NCBI GenBank assembly: GCA_045114665.1
Contig: JBGUKW010000059.1
Span: 1 to 18,146, forward strand
DNA: 18,146 nt
Direction: 5' to 3'
DNA from: CADAWZ01 sp045114665
GTDB taxonomy: Bacteria > Vulcanimicrobiota > CADAWZ01
Part shown: positions 1 through 5,816 of the stretch, in pieces
Layout of the letters: each line of letters opens with the position of its first letter
Position numbering within the stretch: position 1 is the first letter of the stretch
Made by a program: the position numbers and the translations under genes
The notes under the pieces: generated by a model
Seen by the model: only the letters and a program-made list of their open reading frames with translations
The model's database searches: none
Told to the model about the DNA's origin: nothing

Positions 1-30
1 TTTCGCTCACTTATCTCCGACAGCTCACAC

Positions 31-59
31 AGTATATAACAAAATTTTGAGTTTGTCAA
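31..59 (-). promoter_or_regulatory. Strong sigma-70 promoter firing leftward out of the window
   Basis: On the minus strand there is TTGACA (59-54), a 17-base spacer and TATACT (36-31). This is a perfect -35 and a 5/6 -10 at ideal spacing. Just upstream lies a run of A and T tracts (about 61-100) of the kind that acts as an UP element. Transcription would start near 22-25 and run off the left edge, so the product is not visible. Promoters this strong often serve stable RNAs, but that is inference. Confidence 0.75.
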
Positions 60-60
60 G

Positions 61-104
61 GGGTTTTTGAAAAATTTTTAAAAAAAAATTTCAAAAACTC
101 CCTA
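61..104. repeat. AT-rich inverted repeat upstream of the leftward promoter
   Basis: The arms GTTTTTGAAA and TTTCAAAAAC face each other across an A/T-tract centre, and flanking G-rich and C-rich bases extend the stem. It sits directly behind the -35 of the leftward promoter. It could be an UP element, a terminator remnant, or both. Confidence 0.45.
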
Positions 105-236
105 TTCCCCTTTTAAAAGGCTTTTGGTGGTGATATTTATTTTTTTCTATGCTCAAATATTTATTTTTTTGATTAGATACTTTTATTTTTGATTATAATC
201 ATAAGTTTTTATTTATTGAATCAACACCACCCCTAT

Positions 237-258
237 CCCTCCTCAATCATGAGGAGGG
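237..258. repeat. Perfect 9-bp palindrome CCCTCCTCA-ATCA-TGAGGAGGG
   Basis: This is a perfect 9-bp stem with a 4-base loop, not followed by a T-run on either strand, so it is not a simple terminator. On the minus strand it is followed by ATAGGGGTGGTG. The CACCACC at 225-231 is inverted relative to GGTGGTG at 126-132, which itself follows another palindrome. That arrangement resembles paired extragenic palindromes (REP/REPIN-like). Family membership is inferred. Confidence 0.45.
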
Positions 259-386
259 AATAAATTGGACGCCTGTTGGGACAGGCTATACTTACTATAC
301 TTCTAACTGAACTTGACTTTTTTCACAGATCCACTCTTTCGGAGTCAGCCAGCACTTATATATTCATATATAAGTATATAAATATA

Positions 387-424
387 AAAAAGCCTTTGGA
401 CAAAATCTTTGTTCCAAGGCTTTT
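387..424 (-). terminator. Rho-independent terminator after jag
   Basis: On the minus strand a stem of about 11-12 bp, with AAAAGCC(T)TTGGA arms, is followed by a short T-run and more A/T. It lies 19 bases beyond the jag stop codon and closes the rpmH-rnpA-yidD-yidC-jag transcript. Confidence 0.8.
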
Positions 425-442
425 CATATCATGATTCACTTC

Positions 443-1072
443 TTAATCTTGATTTTTTGGTGATATAACAACTCTTCTCATTGGTTCTTCACCCTGTGAG
501 AATGTTATAACATCTGGATGATTTTGTAATGTCAAATGGATTATTCTGCGTTCATTTGGCATCATTGGATCGAGTGTTACATTCTTTCTTTCATATTTTA
601 CTTTTTCAGCGAGTTTTATTGCCATGTCCTTTAGACTGCGTTCTCTTCTCTGTCTATATCCCTCGATATCAAGAATAATCTTTGCTTTGTCTTTCTTCTT
701 TTTATTATAGATAAGACTTAAAAGAAATTGTAGTGCATCGAGGGTTTGACCTTTTTTACCTATGAGAATTCCCATGTCTCCACCGATTATATTTAATCTC
801 AATACATCACCATCTTGTTCTTTTTCAATTTCACCTGTCAAATCAAGATATGATAGAATTTTTTGTATTATTTCATCTGTTATGTCTTCGGCATCATTTT
901 TTAAGATAGCTTTTACACGAGCAAATTTATTTCCCCAGCCAAAAACTCCTTTTGATCCTTCATCTATAACTTCTATTTCAAGATTAGGATCGTCTTTATC
1001 TACCCCTAATTCATCTATTGCAGCTTTTGTTGCTTCTTCGACGGTACGGGCATATTTTTCTGCAACTTTCAT
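443..1072 (-). CDS. jag: Jag/KhpB RNA-binding protein (Jag-N, KH, R3H)
   Basis: This 209-residue RNA-binding protein has the three standard parts in order: a Jag N-terminal domain (about 1-52, with the GVFGWG signature), a type II KH domain (about 85-150, GKKG loop at 106-109) and an R3H domain (about 151-208, with R-x-x-x-H as RRIIH at 175-179). KhpB proteins of this family bind many RNAs, partner with KhpA, and affect cell elongation and division in Gram-positive bacteria. The ATG has a strong GGAGG 9 bases upstream (1082-1086). It is the last gene of the rpmH-rnpA-yidD-yidC block, the usual place for jag, and a terminator follows. A small ATGGG/CCCAT hairpin (1108-1122) lies between it and yidC. 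Identification is secure; the cellular role is taken from relatives. Confidence 0.95.
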   Translation of the reverse strand: MKVAEKYARTVEEATKAAIDELGVDKDDPNLEIEVIDEGSKGVFGWGNKFARVKAILKNDAEDITDEIIQKILSYLDLTGEIEKEQDGDVLRLNIIGGDMGILIGKKGQTLDALQFLLSLIYNKKKKDKAKIILDIEGYRQRRERSLKDMAIKLAEKVKYERKNVTLDPMMPNERRIIHLTLQNHPDVITFSQGEEPMRRVVISPKNQD

Positions 1073-1143
1073 GTGAAGATGCCTCCGTTATATAATATAT
1101 AATGTTAATGGGGAGTACCCATATCTTACTATGTTAGTTATTT

Positions 1144-1866
1144 TTAAGCTGTCTGTTCTTTAGCTTTTATTTTAGTTTCTGATTTTGCTTTTTCTTGTTT
1201 TGGTCTATTATCATTCATTATCATGACCTGTTGAACTATACTGAGCAAGTTAAATACAAGCCAATATATAATCAAAGCACAAGGCATTTTCCACTGGAAC
1301 ATCATCCAAGTAAAAAATACTGTCATAAATAACCCCATGCTATTCTGTTGAGCAGCCATTTTAGGATCTGATGCAACTGTTGTAGTTTTTTGGGTTAGAT
1401 ACATACTAAATCCATATATAAATAATAAGAATACATCTTGACCTGCAAGGCTTTTTCCAAACCAATCTGGATATTTATATGAAAGTGGGGTTCCAATCCA
1501 AAGAAAATAAGATCTCTCAAATATATCCTGATAGTTCATGATTACACGCCATATTAACCACAATATAGGAAGCTGTATGAACATAGGAAGACAACCACCC
1601 ATTGGATTGACATTGTTTTCTTTGTACAACTTCATAATTTCTTCATTTAATCTTTGAGGATCATTTTTGTATAATTCTTGTATTTTCTGAGCTTGTGGCT
1701 GAATTTTTGACATGTTCTTCATGGATTCGAACTGCTGTTTAGTTGGACCATATAATATTACTTTTATCAAAATCGCAAGTATTACCAAAGCCCAACCATA
1801 ACTTCCTGTAACAGTTACAAGAAAGTTTATCAAATTCATTATTAAGGTACTAAAAAATTCAATCAA
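1144..1866 (-). CDS. yidC: YidC/Oxa1 membrane protein insertase, short form
   Basis: This 240-residue insertase helps membrane proteins, alone or with SecYEG, into the cytoplasmic membrane. It contains the core five-helix fold with no large periplasmic P1 domain and no lipobox, so it resembles Gram-positive SpoIIIJ or a minimal Oxa1 protein. The hallmark NPMGGCLPMFIQLPI segment is near residues 107-121. The first core helix is followed by a cytoplasmic helical hairpin (about 43-90). The conserved charge in the membrane groove (Arg366 in E. coli) aligns by eye with Lys35. The tail is Lys/Glu-rich, as is usual for ribosome contact. The start is TTG at 1866-1864, supported by ACGGAG eight bases upstream; the first ATG would remove the start of the first helix. 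It lies 46 bases after yidD and 71 before jag. Confidence 0.95.
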   Translation of the reverse strand: MIEFFSTLIMNLINFLVTVTGSYGWALVILAILIKVILYGPTKQQFESMKNMSKIQPQAQKIQELYKNDPQRLNEEIMKLYKENNVNPMGGCLPMFIQLPILWLIWRVIMNYQDIFERSYFLWIGTPLSYKYPDWFGKSLAGQDVFLLFIYGFSMYLTQKTTTVASDPKMAAQQNSMGLFMTVFFTWMMFQWKMPCALIIYWLVFNLLSIVQQVMIMNDNRPKQEKAKSETKIKAKEQTA

Positions 1867-1912
1867 AAATAAAACTCCGTTCTTTTGTGAGAATAAAAAA
1901 AAATTGAAATAA

Positions 1913-2122
1913 TTAATCTACTGGATCATAACCACCCTTATTATAAGGATTACATCTGAGGATTCTCCACATACCTTTTAAAATGCCTTTTACTACTCCA
2001 TATTTCATAATAGCTTCTTTGGTATATTGAGAACAACTTGGTGTAAAACGGCATACTGGCGGAAAATGCCTTTTAACTTTCTGGTACATTTCAATAAGGG
2101 AAACACAAATTTTAACCGCCAT
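1913..2122 (-). CDS. yidD: YidD membrane protein insertion efficiency factor
   Basis: This 69-residue YidD-family protein is a small membrane-associated factor thought to help YidC-dependent insertion. The whole signature is present: an amphipathic N-terminal helix, then CRFTPSCSQYTKEA, a G-x-x-K-G helix, and the RCNPYNKGGYDPV tail with the conserved cysteines. Length is normal for the family (about 70-85). It starts at ATG with AAGGA some 13 bases upstream, a rather long gap. Its position between rnpA and yidC is the classical one. Confidence 0.95.
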   Translation of the reverse strand: MAVKICVSLIEMYQKVKRHFPPVCRFTPSCSQYTKEAIMKYGVVKGILKGMWRILRCNPYNKGGYDPVD

Positions 2123-2208
2123 AATAAATATATCTATCCTTAAAAAATGAATTCAAAATATAAAAGAAATGGGAAAAATTTCAAAATTAGATAAGTCCTT
2201 ATTTAAGT

Positions 2209-2236
2209 TTAAGGGGCTTACCCAAAAGCCCCTTAA
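2209..2236. other. 11-bp perfect stem-loop at the rnpA stop codon
   Basis: TTAAGGGGCTT (2209-2219) pairs perfectly with AAGCCCCTTAA (2226-2236) across a 6-base loop. The outer arm overlaps the rnpA stop codon. No T-run follows on the minus strand, so it is more likely an RNA processing or stability hairpin, or a partial terminator, than a full terminator. AGCCCCTTAA also recurs in the leader upstream of rpmH (about 2746-2755). Confidence 0.6.
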
Positions 2237-2580
2237 ATGGTTTGCGAATATTTAATTATTCCGAGTTTACATGACATTTCAAAAAAAGATTTTTTCAAGG
2301 ATTCAAAATCTGCAGTTATTGTCTGTCTCCTTGCCATTATAACAAGTGAGCCATTAAATTCAAATTGTGGAAGAAAATAGCGAATTAACTCTCTTATTCT
2401 TCTTTTTGCCCTGTTTCTTATAACAGCACAACCCAATTTTTTACCTGCACATATTCCAAATTCTGCTAAAATGTCATCTTTTTTCAAATAAAAAATAAAA
2501 AATGGGCTGTTTAATCCATATCCATTTTTTATTATAGAGGAAAATTTATTTGATGATTTTATAATGTTTAATTTTGACAT
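2233..2580 (-). CDS. rnpA: Ribonuclease P protein component
   Basis: This 115-residue protein subunit of RNase P binds the catalytic RNA that removes 5' leaders from tRNA precursors. The diagnostic RNR motif is present as RNRAKRRIRE (55-64), in the conserved basic helix after the beta-sheet core. The tail (FNGSLVIMAR, then the FESLKKSF helix) fits the family, and length is normal. The ATG overlaps the rpmH stop by one base (TAATG), so translation is probably coupled. Its stop codon lies inside a strong stem-loop. Rest of the operon: rpmH upstream, yidD 110 bases downstream. Confidence 0.95.
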   Translation of the reverse strand: MSKLNIIKSSNKFSSIIKNGYGLNSPFFIFYLKKDDILAEFGICAGKKLGCAVIRNRAKRRIRELIRYFLPQFEFNGSLVIMARRQTITADFESLKKSFFEMSCKLGIIKYSQTI

Positions 2581-2714
2581 TATGCAGTCAAGCGTTTTCT
2601 GCCTTTGAGCATTCTTCTTTTAATAACTTTGATTCCACTTGCTGTTGACATTCTTTTTCTGAAGCCATGTACTTTACTGCGATGTAAATTATTTGGCTGA
2701 TATGTTCTCTTCAT
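2580..2714 (-). CDS. rpmH: 50S ribosomal protein L34
   Basis: This 44-residue ribosomal protein is too short for a typical ORF cutoff. The translation begins MKRTYQPNNLHR and ends GRKRLTA, a full-length and nearly canonical L34 with its basic central FRKRM and KRR motifs. It starts at ATG 2714-2712 with AGAGGA seven bases upstream, and its TAA shares one base with the rnpA ATG. It is the first gene of the rpmH-rnpA-yidD-yidC-jag operon and is driven by the promoter at 2799-2827. Confidence 0.97.
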   Translation of the reverse strand: MKRTYQPNNLHRSKVHGFRKRMSTASGIKVIKRRMLKGRKRLTA

Positions 2715-2735
2715 TGTTCAGTCCTCTTATATCTT

Positions 2736-2765
2736 TCTATTATATTTTAAGGGGCTATATTTTTT
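2736..2765 (-). other. Imperfect hairpin in the rpmH 5' leader
   Basis: On the minus strand AAGGGACT pairs with AG(C)CCCTT around an A/T-rich loop, about 20-50 bases upstream of rpmH. No T-run follows directly. It could protect the leader or take part in control by excess L34; neither is shown. Confidence 0.4.
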
Positions 2766-2781
2766 ACAGTCCCTTTATTTA

Positions 2782-2795
2782 TTTCACATGTGAAA
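2782..2795. promoter_or_regulatory. Perfect 14-bp palindrome at the rpmH transcription start
   Basis: TTTCACATGTGAAA is a perfect 14-bp dyad lying 3-16 bases downstream of the -10 box, over the expected start point (about 2792). A symmetric site in this place is a typical repressor operator. The regulator is unknown. Confidence 0.5.
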
Positions 2796-2798
2796 AGT

Positions 2799-2827
2799 AG
2801 TATAACACACCTATTTTATAAAATCAA
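2799..2827 (-). promoter_or_regulatory. Sigma-70 promoter of the rpmH-rnpA-yidD-yidC-jag operon
   Basis: On the minus strand there is TTGATT (2827-2822), a 17-base spacer and TATACT (2804-2799). It lies between the ruvB stop and rpmH, in the right direction, giving a leader of about 78 bases. It separates the ribosomal-protein operon from the ruv operon. Confidence 0.75.
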
Positions 2828-2844
2828 GAGGAAAAGCAAAAAAA

Positions 2845-3876
2845 TCAAGAATTTTGTAATTTTTTAGGAATTTCTTTTCCTAAAACCATATATGCTTCGG
2901 CTGTTGCCATTCTACCTCTTGTAGTTTTTTCTATTAAACCTTCTTTTAATAAATAGGGTTCATATACTTCTTCTATGTTTTCAGGTTCATCTGAAACAGA
3001 AGCGGATAATGTTTCAAGTCCAACCGCTCTTCCCTTAAACTTACCTGTCAATAAATCTAAAATAGCCCTATCTTCATGATCAAGTCCTCTTTTATCTATA
3101 CCCAAACATGACAAAGCGTAATCTGCTATTTCTTCTGTGATTGTACCCTCATTTTTTACTTCAGCAAAATCCCTGACTCTTCTCAAAAGCCTATTTGCAA
3201 TTCGAGGAGTTCCACGAGCCCTTGAAGCAAGCTCATAAGCAGCTTTTGGTGTTATCTTTACTTTTAAAATCGAAGCAGACCTCATGACTATCTTTTTTAA
3301 TTGCTCTGGAGTATAAAAAGAAAGTGCTAACAAAATTCCAAATCTTGCTCTTAGAGGAGATGAAAGATTTCCACTTCTTGTTGTTGCACCAATCAAAGTA
3401 AATTTTGGAAGTGATATCCTTATTGGTTTTGCCCCAATACCTCTGCTGATTACTCTATCAACAGCAAAGTCTTCCATTGCTGAATAGAGTATTTCTTCAA
3501 TGGGTTTTCTCAATCTATGGATCTCGTCTATAAATAGAACATCGCCTTCCTTAAGAGCCTTTAAAATAATGATGAGGTCAATCGGTCTCTCTATTGCAGG
3601 ACCAGAAGTTATTCTTATTTCCCTTCCTGTTTCTCTTGCAATTATTGAGGCAAGTGTTGTTTTTCCAAGTCCAGCACTTCCATATAAAAGAACATGGTCA
3701 AGTGGTTCTTCTCTCTTATTTGCTGCACCTATAAAAACACTCAAATTGTCTTTTATTGACTGTTGCCCAATATAGTCAGAAAGCCAAAGAGGTCTTATAC
3801 TTTCCTCAACAGAATATTCTTCTTCATTTTGTGCATTTAAAAGAATAGAATTTAGTCTTCCTTTTACAGCACTCAT
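2845..3876 (-). CDS. ruvB: RuvB Holliday junction branch-migration ATPase
   Basis: This 343-residue AAA+ motor forms hexameric rings on the RuvA-bound Holliday junction and drives branch migration. Visible parts are Walker A GSAGLGKT (66-73), Walker B LFIDEIH (114-120), the GATTRSG sensor 1 segment (163-169), the LRARF arginine-finger region (175-179) and a C-terminal winged helix that includes GRMATAEAY. Length is normal. The ATG at 3876 overlaps the ruvA stop by four bases (ATGA), so translation is coupled. It is the last gene of the yebC-ruvC-ruvA-ruvB run; there is no obvious T-run terminator before the rpmH promoter. Confidence 0.97.
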   Translation of the reverse strand: MSAVKGRLNSILLNAQNEEEYSVEESIRPLWLSDYIGQQSIKDNLSVFIGAANKREEPLDHVLLYGSAGLGKTTLASIIARETGREIRITSGPAIERPIDLIIILKALKEGDVLFIDEIHRLRKPIEEILYSAMEDFAVDRVISRGIGAKPIRISLPKFTLIGATTRSGNLSSPLRARFGILLALSFYTPEQLKKIVMRSASILKVKITPKAAYELASRARGTPRIANRLLRRVRDFAEVKNEGTITEEIADYALSCLGIDKRGLDHEDRAILDLLTGKFKGRAVGLETLSASVSDEPENIEEVYEPYLLKEGLIEKTTRGRMATAEAYMVLGKEIPKKLQNS

Positions 3877-4496
3877 TTCATGCCTTCCAAAACTTTTGAA
3901 ATAGCTTCATTTAAATCGAGGTCTTTATATTCTTCAAATTTTTGTTTTGCTATTTCTTTTGCTTCTTTTTGGGTACAGCCAAATTCTTGTAAAACAAGTT
4001 CTATGTCTTTTATTTTCTCGTCAGAAGATAAATCTGGGACAGGTTTTTCTTTTTCATCGGATTCTGATTTGTAATACAATTTTACAAATTTATTGAACTT
4101 ATCTTTTTGTTTAAGTTCAATTAACATTCTCTCAATTTTCTTTTCTCCCATACCTGGAATTTTTTTGAGAGCTTTTTTGTCTTCATTTAAAATTGCTTTT
4201 ATAAAATCTTCAATCTTTGTAAAAGAAATTAAAGTCAAAGCCAATTTAGGACCAAAAGAGCTTATACTTCTTATTATTGTAAAAAGTTCTTTTTCTTCTT
4301 TTGACAAAAATCCATAAATATCAGCTGAATTTTCAGATATCTGCAAAATTGTATGTAATTTTATTTCTGAATTTGGCTTTATTTCAAGATACTTGTCAGA
4401 AGTTGGAGTATTTACAAAATACCCAAGACCACCTGTCTCAACAACAATAAATCCATTTCCTATTTCTTCTGCTTTTCCCTTAATAAAATCGATCAT
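3873..4496 (-). CDS. ruvA: RuvA Holliday junction DNA-binding protein
   Basis: RuvA tetramers bind the four-way junction and load RuvB. The N-terminal OB domain begins MIDFIKGKAEEI; the middle helix-hairpin-helix domain includes KKIPGMGEKKIERM; a charged linker leads to domain III (about the last 45 residues), which contacts RuvB. I start at ATG 4496 (207 residues), which matches family starts and has AAAGG seven bases upstream. A longer version starting with TTG at 4511 would overlap ruvC by 11 bases and lacks its own SD. The SD lies in the last ruvC codons, four bases separate the two genes, and the stop overlaps ruvB. Confidence 0.95.
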   Translation of the reverse strand: MIDFIKGKAEEIGNGFIVVETGGLGYFVNTPTSDKYLEIKPNSEIKLHTILQISENSADIYGFLSKEEKELFTIIRSISSFGPKLALTLISFTKIEDFIKAILNEDKKALKKIPGMGEKKIERMLIELKQKDKFNKFVKLYYKSESDEKEKPVPDLSSDEKIKDIELVLQEFGCTQKEAKEIAKQKFEEYKDLDLNEAISKVLEGMK

Positions 4497-4500
4497 TGTT

Positions 4501-4983
4501 TTACCTTTCAAATTCTACAGCAAAAGCATGACAAAGGGCTATTGCAAGGGCATCTGCAACATCATCTGGACCTTTTATTTTTTCAACCCCAAGATGTAAT
4601 TTTACAGTTTCCTTAACTTCACTTTTAGAAGCTCTTCCATAGCCTGAAAGAGTTTCTTTAACCTGAAGAGGTGTATATTCAAAGACTGGAATGGAATTCA
4701 AAGCAGAAGCAAGAAGAATCACTCCTCTTGCCTCACCAACACTCATGGCTGTTGTAACATTTCTGTTAAAAAATAGCTTTTCCATCGCCAATTCGTCAGG
4801 TTTTATTTCTTTTATTTTAGATGTTATTTCTTCAAAAAGAACTTTTAATCTTTCCGCTCCAGTCTTTTCCTTCGGTGTTGTAATACAACCACAGGAGATT
4901 AAAGTTGGTGATTTTCCTTTTTCTATATTTATATATCCAAATCCAGTTCTTCCAGTTCCTGGATCAATTCCCAATATTACCAA
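4501..4983 (-). CDS. ruvC: RuvC Holliday junction resolvase
   Basis: RuvC is the dimeric endonuclease that cuts Holliday junctions moved by RuvAB. Acidic catalytic residues are all present: Asp7 in GIDPGTGRTGFG, Glu68 in MEKLFFNRN, and Asp141/Asp144 in PDDVADALA. Length (160) is normal. The start is TTG at 4983-4981, the only start that keeps the beta-strand before Asp7, with AAGGA ten bases upstream inside the end of yebC. It sits six bases after yebC and four before ruvA, an arrangement known from many bacteria. Confidence 0.96.
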   Translation of the reverse strand: MVILGIDPGTGRTGFGYINIEKGKSPTLISCGCITTPKEKTGAERLKVLFEEITSKIKEIKPDELAMEKLFFNRNVTTAMSVGEARGVILLASALNSIPVFEYTPLQVKETLSGYGRASKSEVKETVKLHLGVEKIKGPDDVADALAIALCHAFAVEFER

Positions 4984-4989
4984 CTCAAA

Positions 4990-5712
4990 TTATTCCTTCA
5001 TATCGTAGTTTGTATATACATTTTGAACATCATCTATAGAATCAAGTGCATCTATCAATTTTGTTACTTTTGCACCGACTTCTTCACTTGCTTCTATATA
5101 ATTTTCAGGAATCCAAGTTACTTCTGCTGATTCACATTCAATTTTTGCATCATCGAGAGCATTTTTCACTGCTGCAAAATCAGCAGGTGCACATGTTATT
5201 TCAAATCCATCTTCTAAAGACTCAATATTTTCACACCCTGCATCAAGAAGAAGTTCCATAAGTGAATCTTCTGTATTTCCTTCTGCTGGAACAAAAATAA
5301 CACCTTTCTTCTGGAACATATATGAAACACAGCCATTTTCACCGAGTGATCCGCCATGTTTTGTCAAAGTGCTTCTAACAGCTGCAGCACTTCTGTTTCT
5401 ATTATCAGTTGCTATCTCAATCATAATAGCAACACCAGAGGGACCATATCCCTCATACATTAACTGTTCATAATCTGCTGCCCCTGCTCCGCTTGCTTTT
5501 TCAATAGTCCTTTTTATGTTATCGGCAGGCATATTTACTTCTTTTGCTTTTTGGATAGCAACTTTTAGTCTGAAATTTGTATCTGGATTACCGCCACCTT
5601 CTTTTACTGCCATATGAATTTCTTTTGAAACTCTTGTAAAGACCTGACCTCTTGCACTGTCTGTTTTAGATTTTTTCTCTTTGATATTATGCCATTTTGA
5701 ATGTCCTGACAT
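4990..5712 (-). CDS. yebC: YebC/PmpR family protein
   Basis: This 240-residue protein opens with the diagnostic MSGHSKWHNIKEKKSKTD and has the usual three-domain length. The DNRNRSAAAVRSTLTKHGGSL-like segment is near residues 102-122. Family members have been described as transcriptional regulators and, more recently, as translation factors that relieve ribosome stalling; which applies here cannot be read from sequence. A near-perfect AAGGAGG sits five bases before the ATG. It leads the yebC-ruvC-ruvA-ruvB operon, a common linkage. A CCGAAA/TTTCGG hairpin (5733-5746) lies in its leader. Confidence 0.95.
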   Translation of the reverse strand: MSGHSKWHNIKEKKSKTDSARGQVFTRVSKEIHMAVKEGGGNPDTNFRLKVAIQKAKEVNMPADNIKRTIEKASGAGAADYEQLMYEGYGPSGVAIMIEIATDNRNRSAAAVRSTLTKHGGSLGENGCVSYMFQKKGVIFVPAEGNTEDSLMELLLDAGCENIESLEDGFEITCAPADFAAVKNALDDAKIECESAEVTWIPENYIEASEEVGAKVTKLIDALDSIDDVQNVYTNYDMKE

Positions 5713-5732
5713 ATAGGCCTCCTTAAATTAAC

Positions 5733-5746
5733 CCGAAAAATTTCGG
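5733..5746. other. Palindrome CCGAAAAATTTCGG in the yebC leader
   Basis: A 14-base inverted repeat sits about 20 bases before the yebC start, just upstream of its SD. Weaker pairing extends it outward to about 9 bp. It could be a leader hairpin or a protein site. No convincing promoter was found between yebC and the TPR gene stop at 5817. Confidence 0.4.
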
Positions 5747-5816
5747 ATTTAAAATATTGTATCTTAAATTTGCTTTTTATTTTTCTTATTCCTTTTTTGG
5801 ATTAATTTTCTTATAA

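Larger units (their letters stand above)
1..442. other. Non-coding, hairpin-rich intergenic region left of jag
   Basis: I see no gene here. Reading rightward it holds a leftward promoter (31-59), an AT-rich hairpin (61-104), a CCTTTTAAAAGG palindrome (109-120), an AT-rich stretch bounded by inverted GGTGGTG (126-132) and CACCACC (225-231), a 9-bp stem with loop ATCA (237-258), a 6-bp stem GCCTGT/ACAGGC (271-286), a short ACTC/GAGT stem (333-345), a CTTATATAT/ATATATAAG stem (355-374) and the jag terminator (387-424). The density of palindromes suggests a repetitive extragenic element rather than one structured RNA. Confidence 0.6.

Noticed and set aside
2209..2236. Full terminator between rnpA and yidD
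   Set aside because: The stem is strong, but neither strand has a T-run after it, and yidD has no own promoter that I can see.
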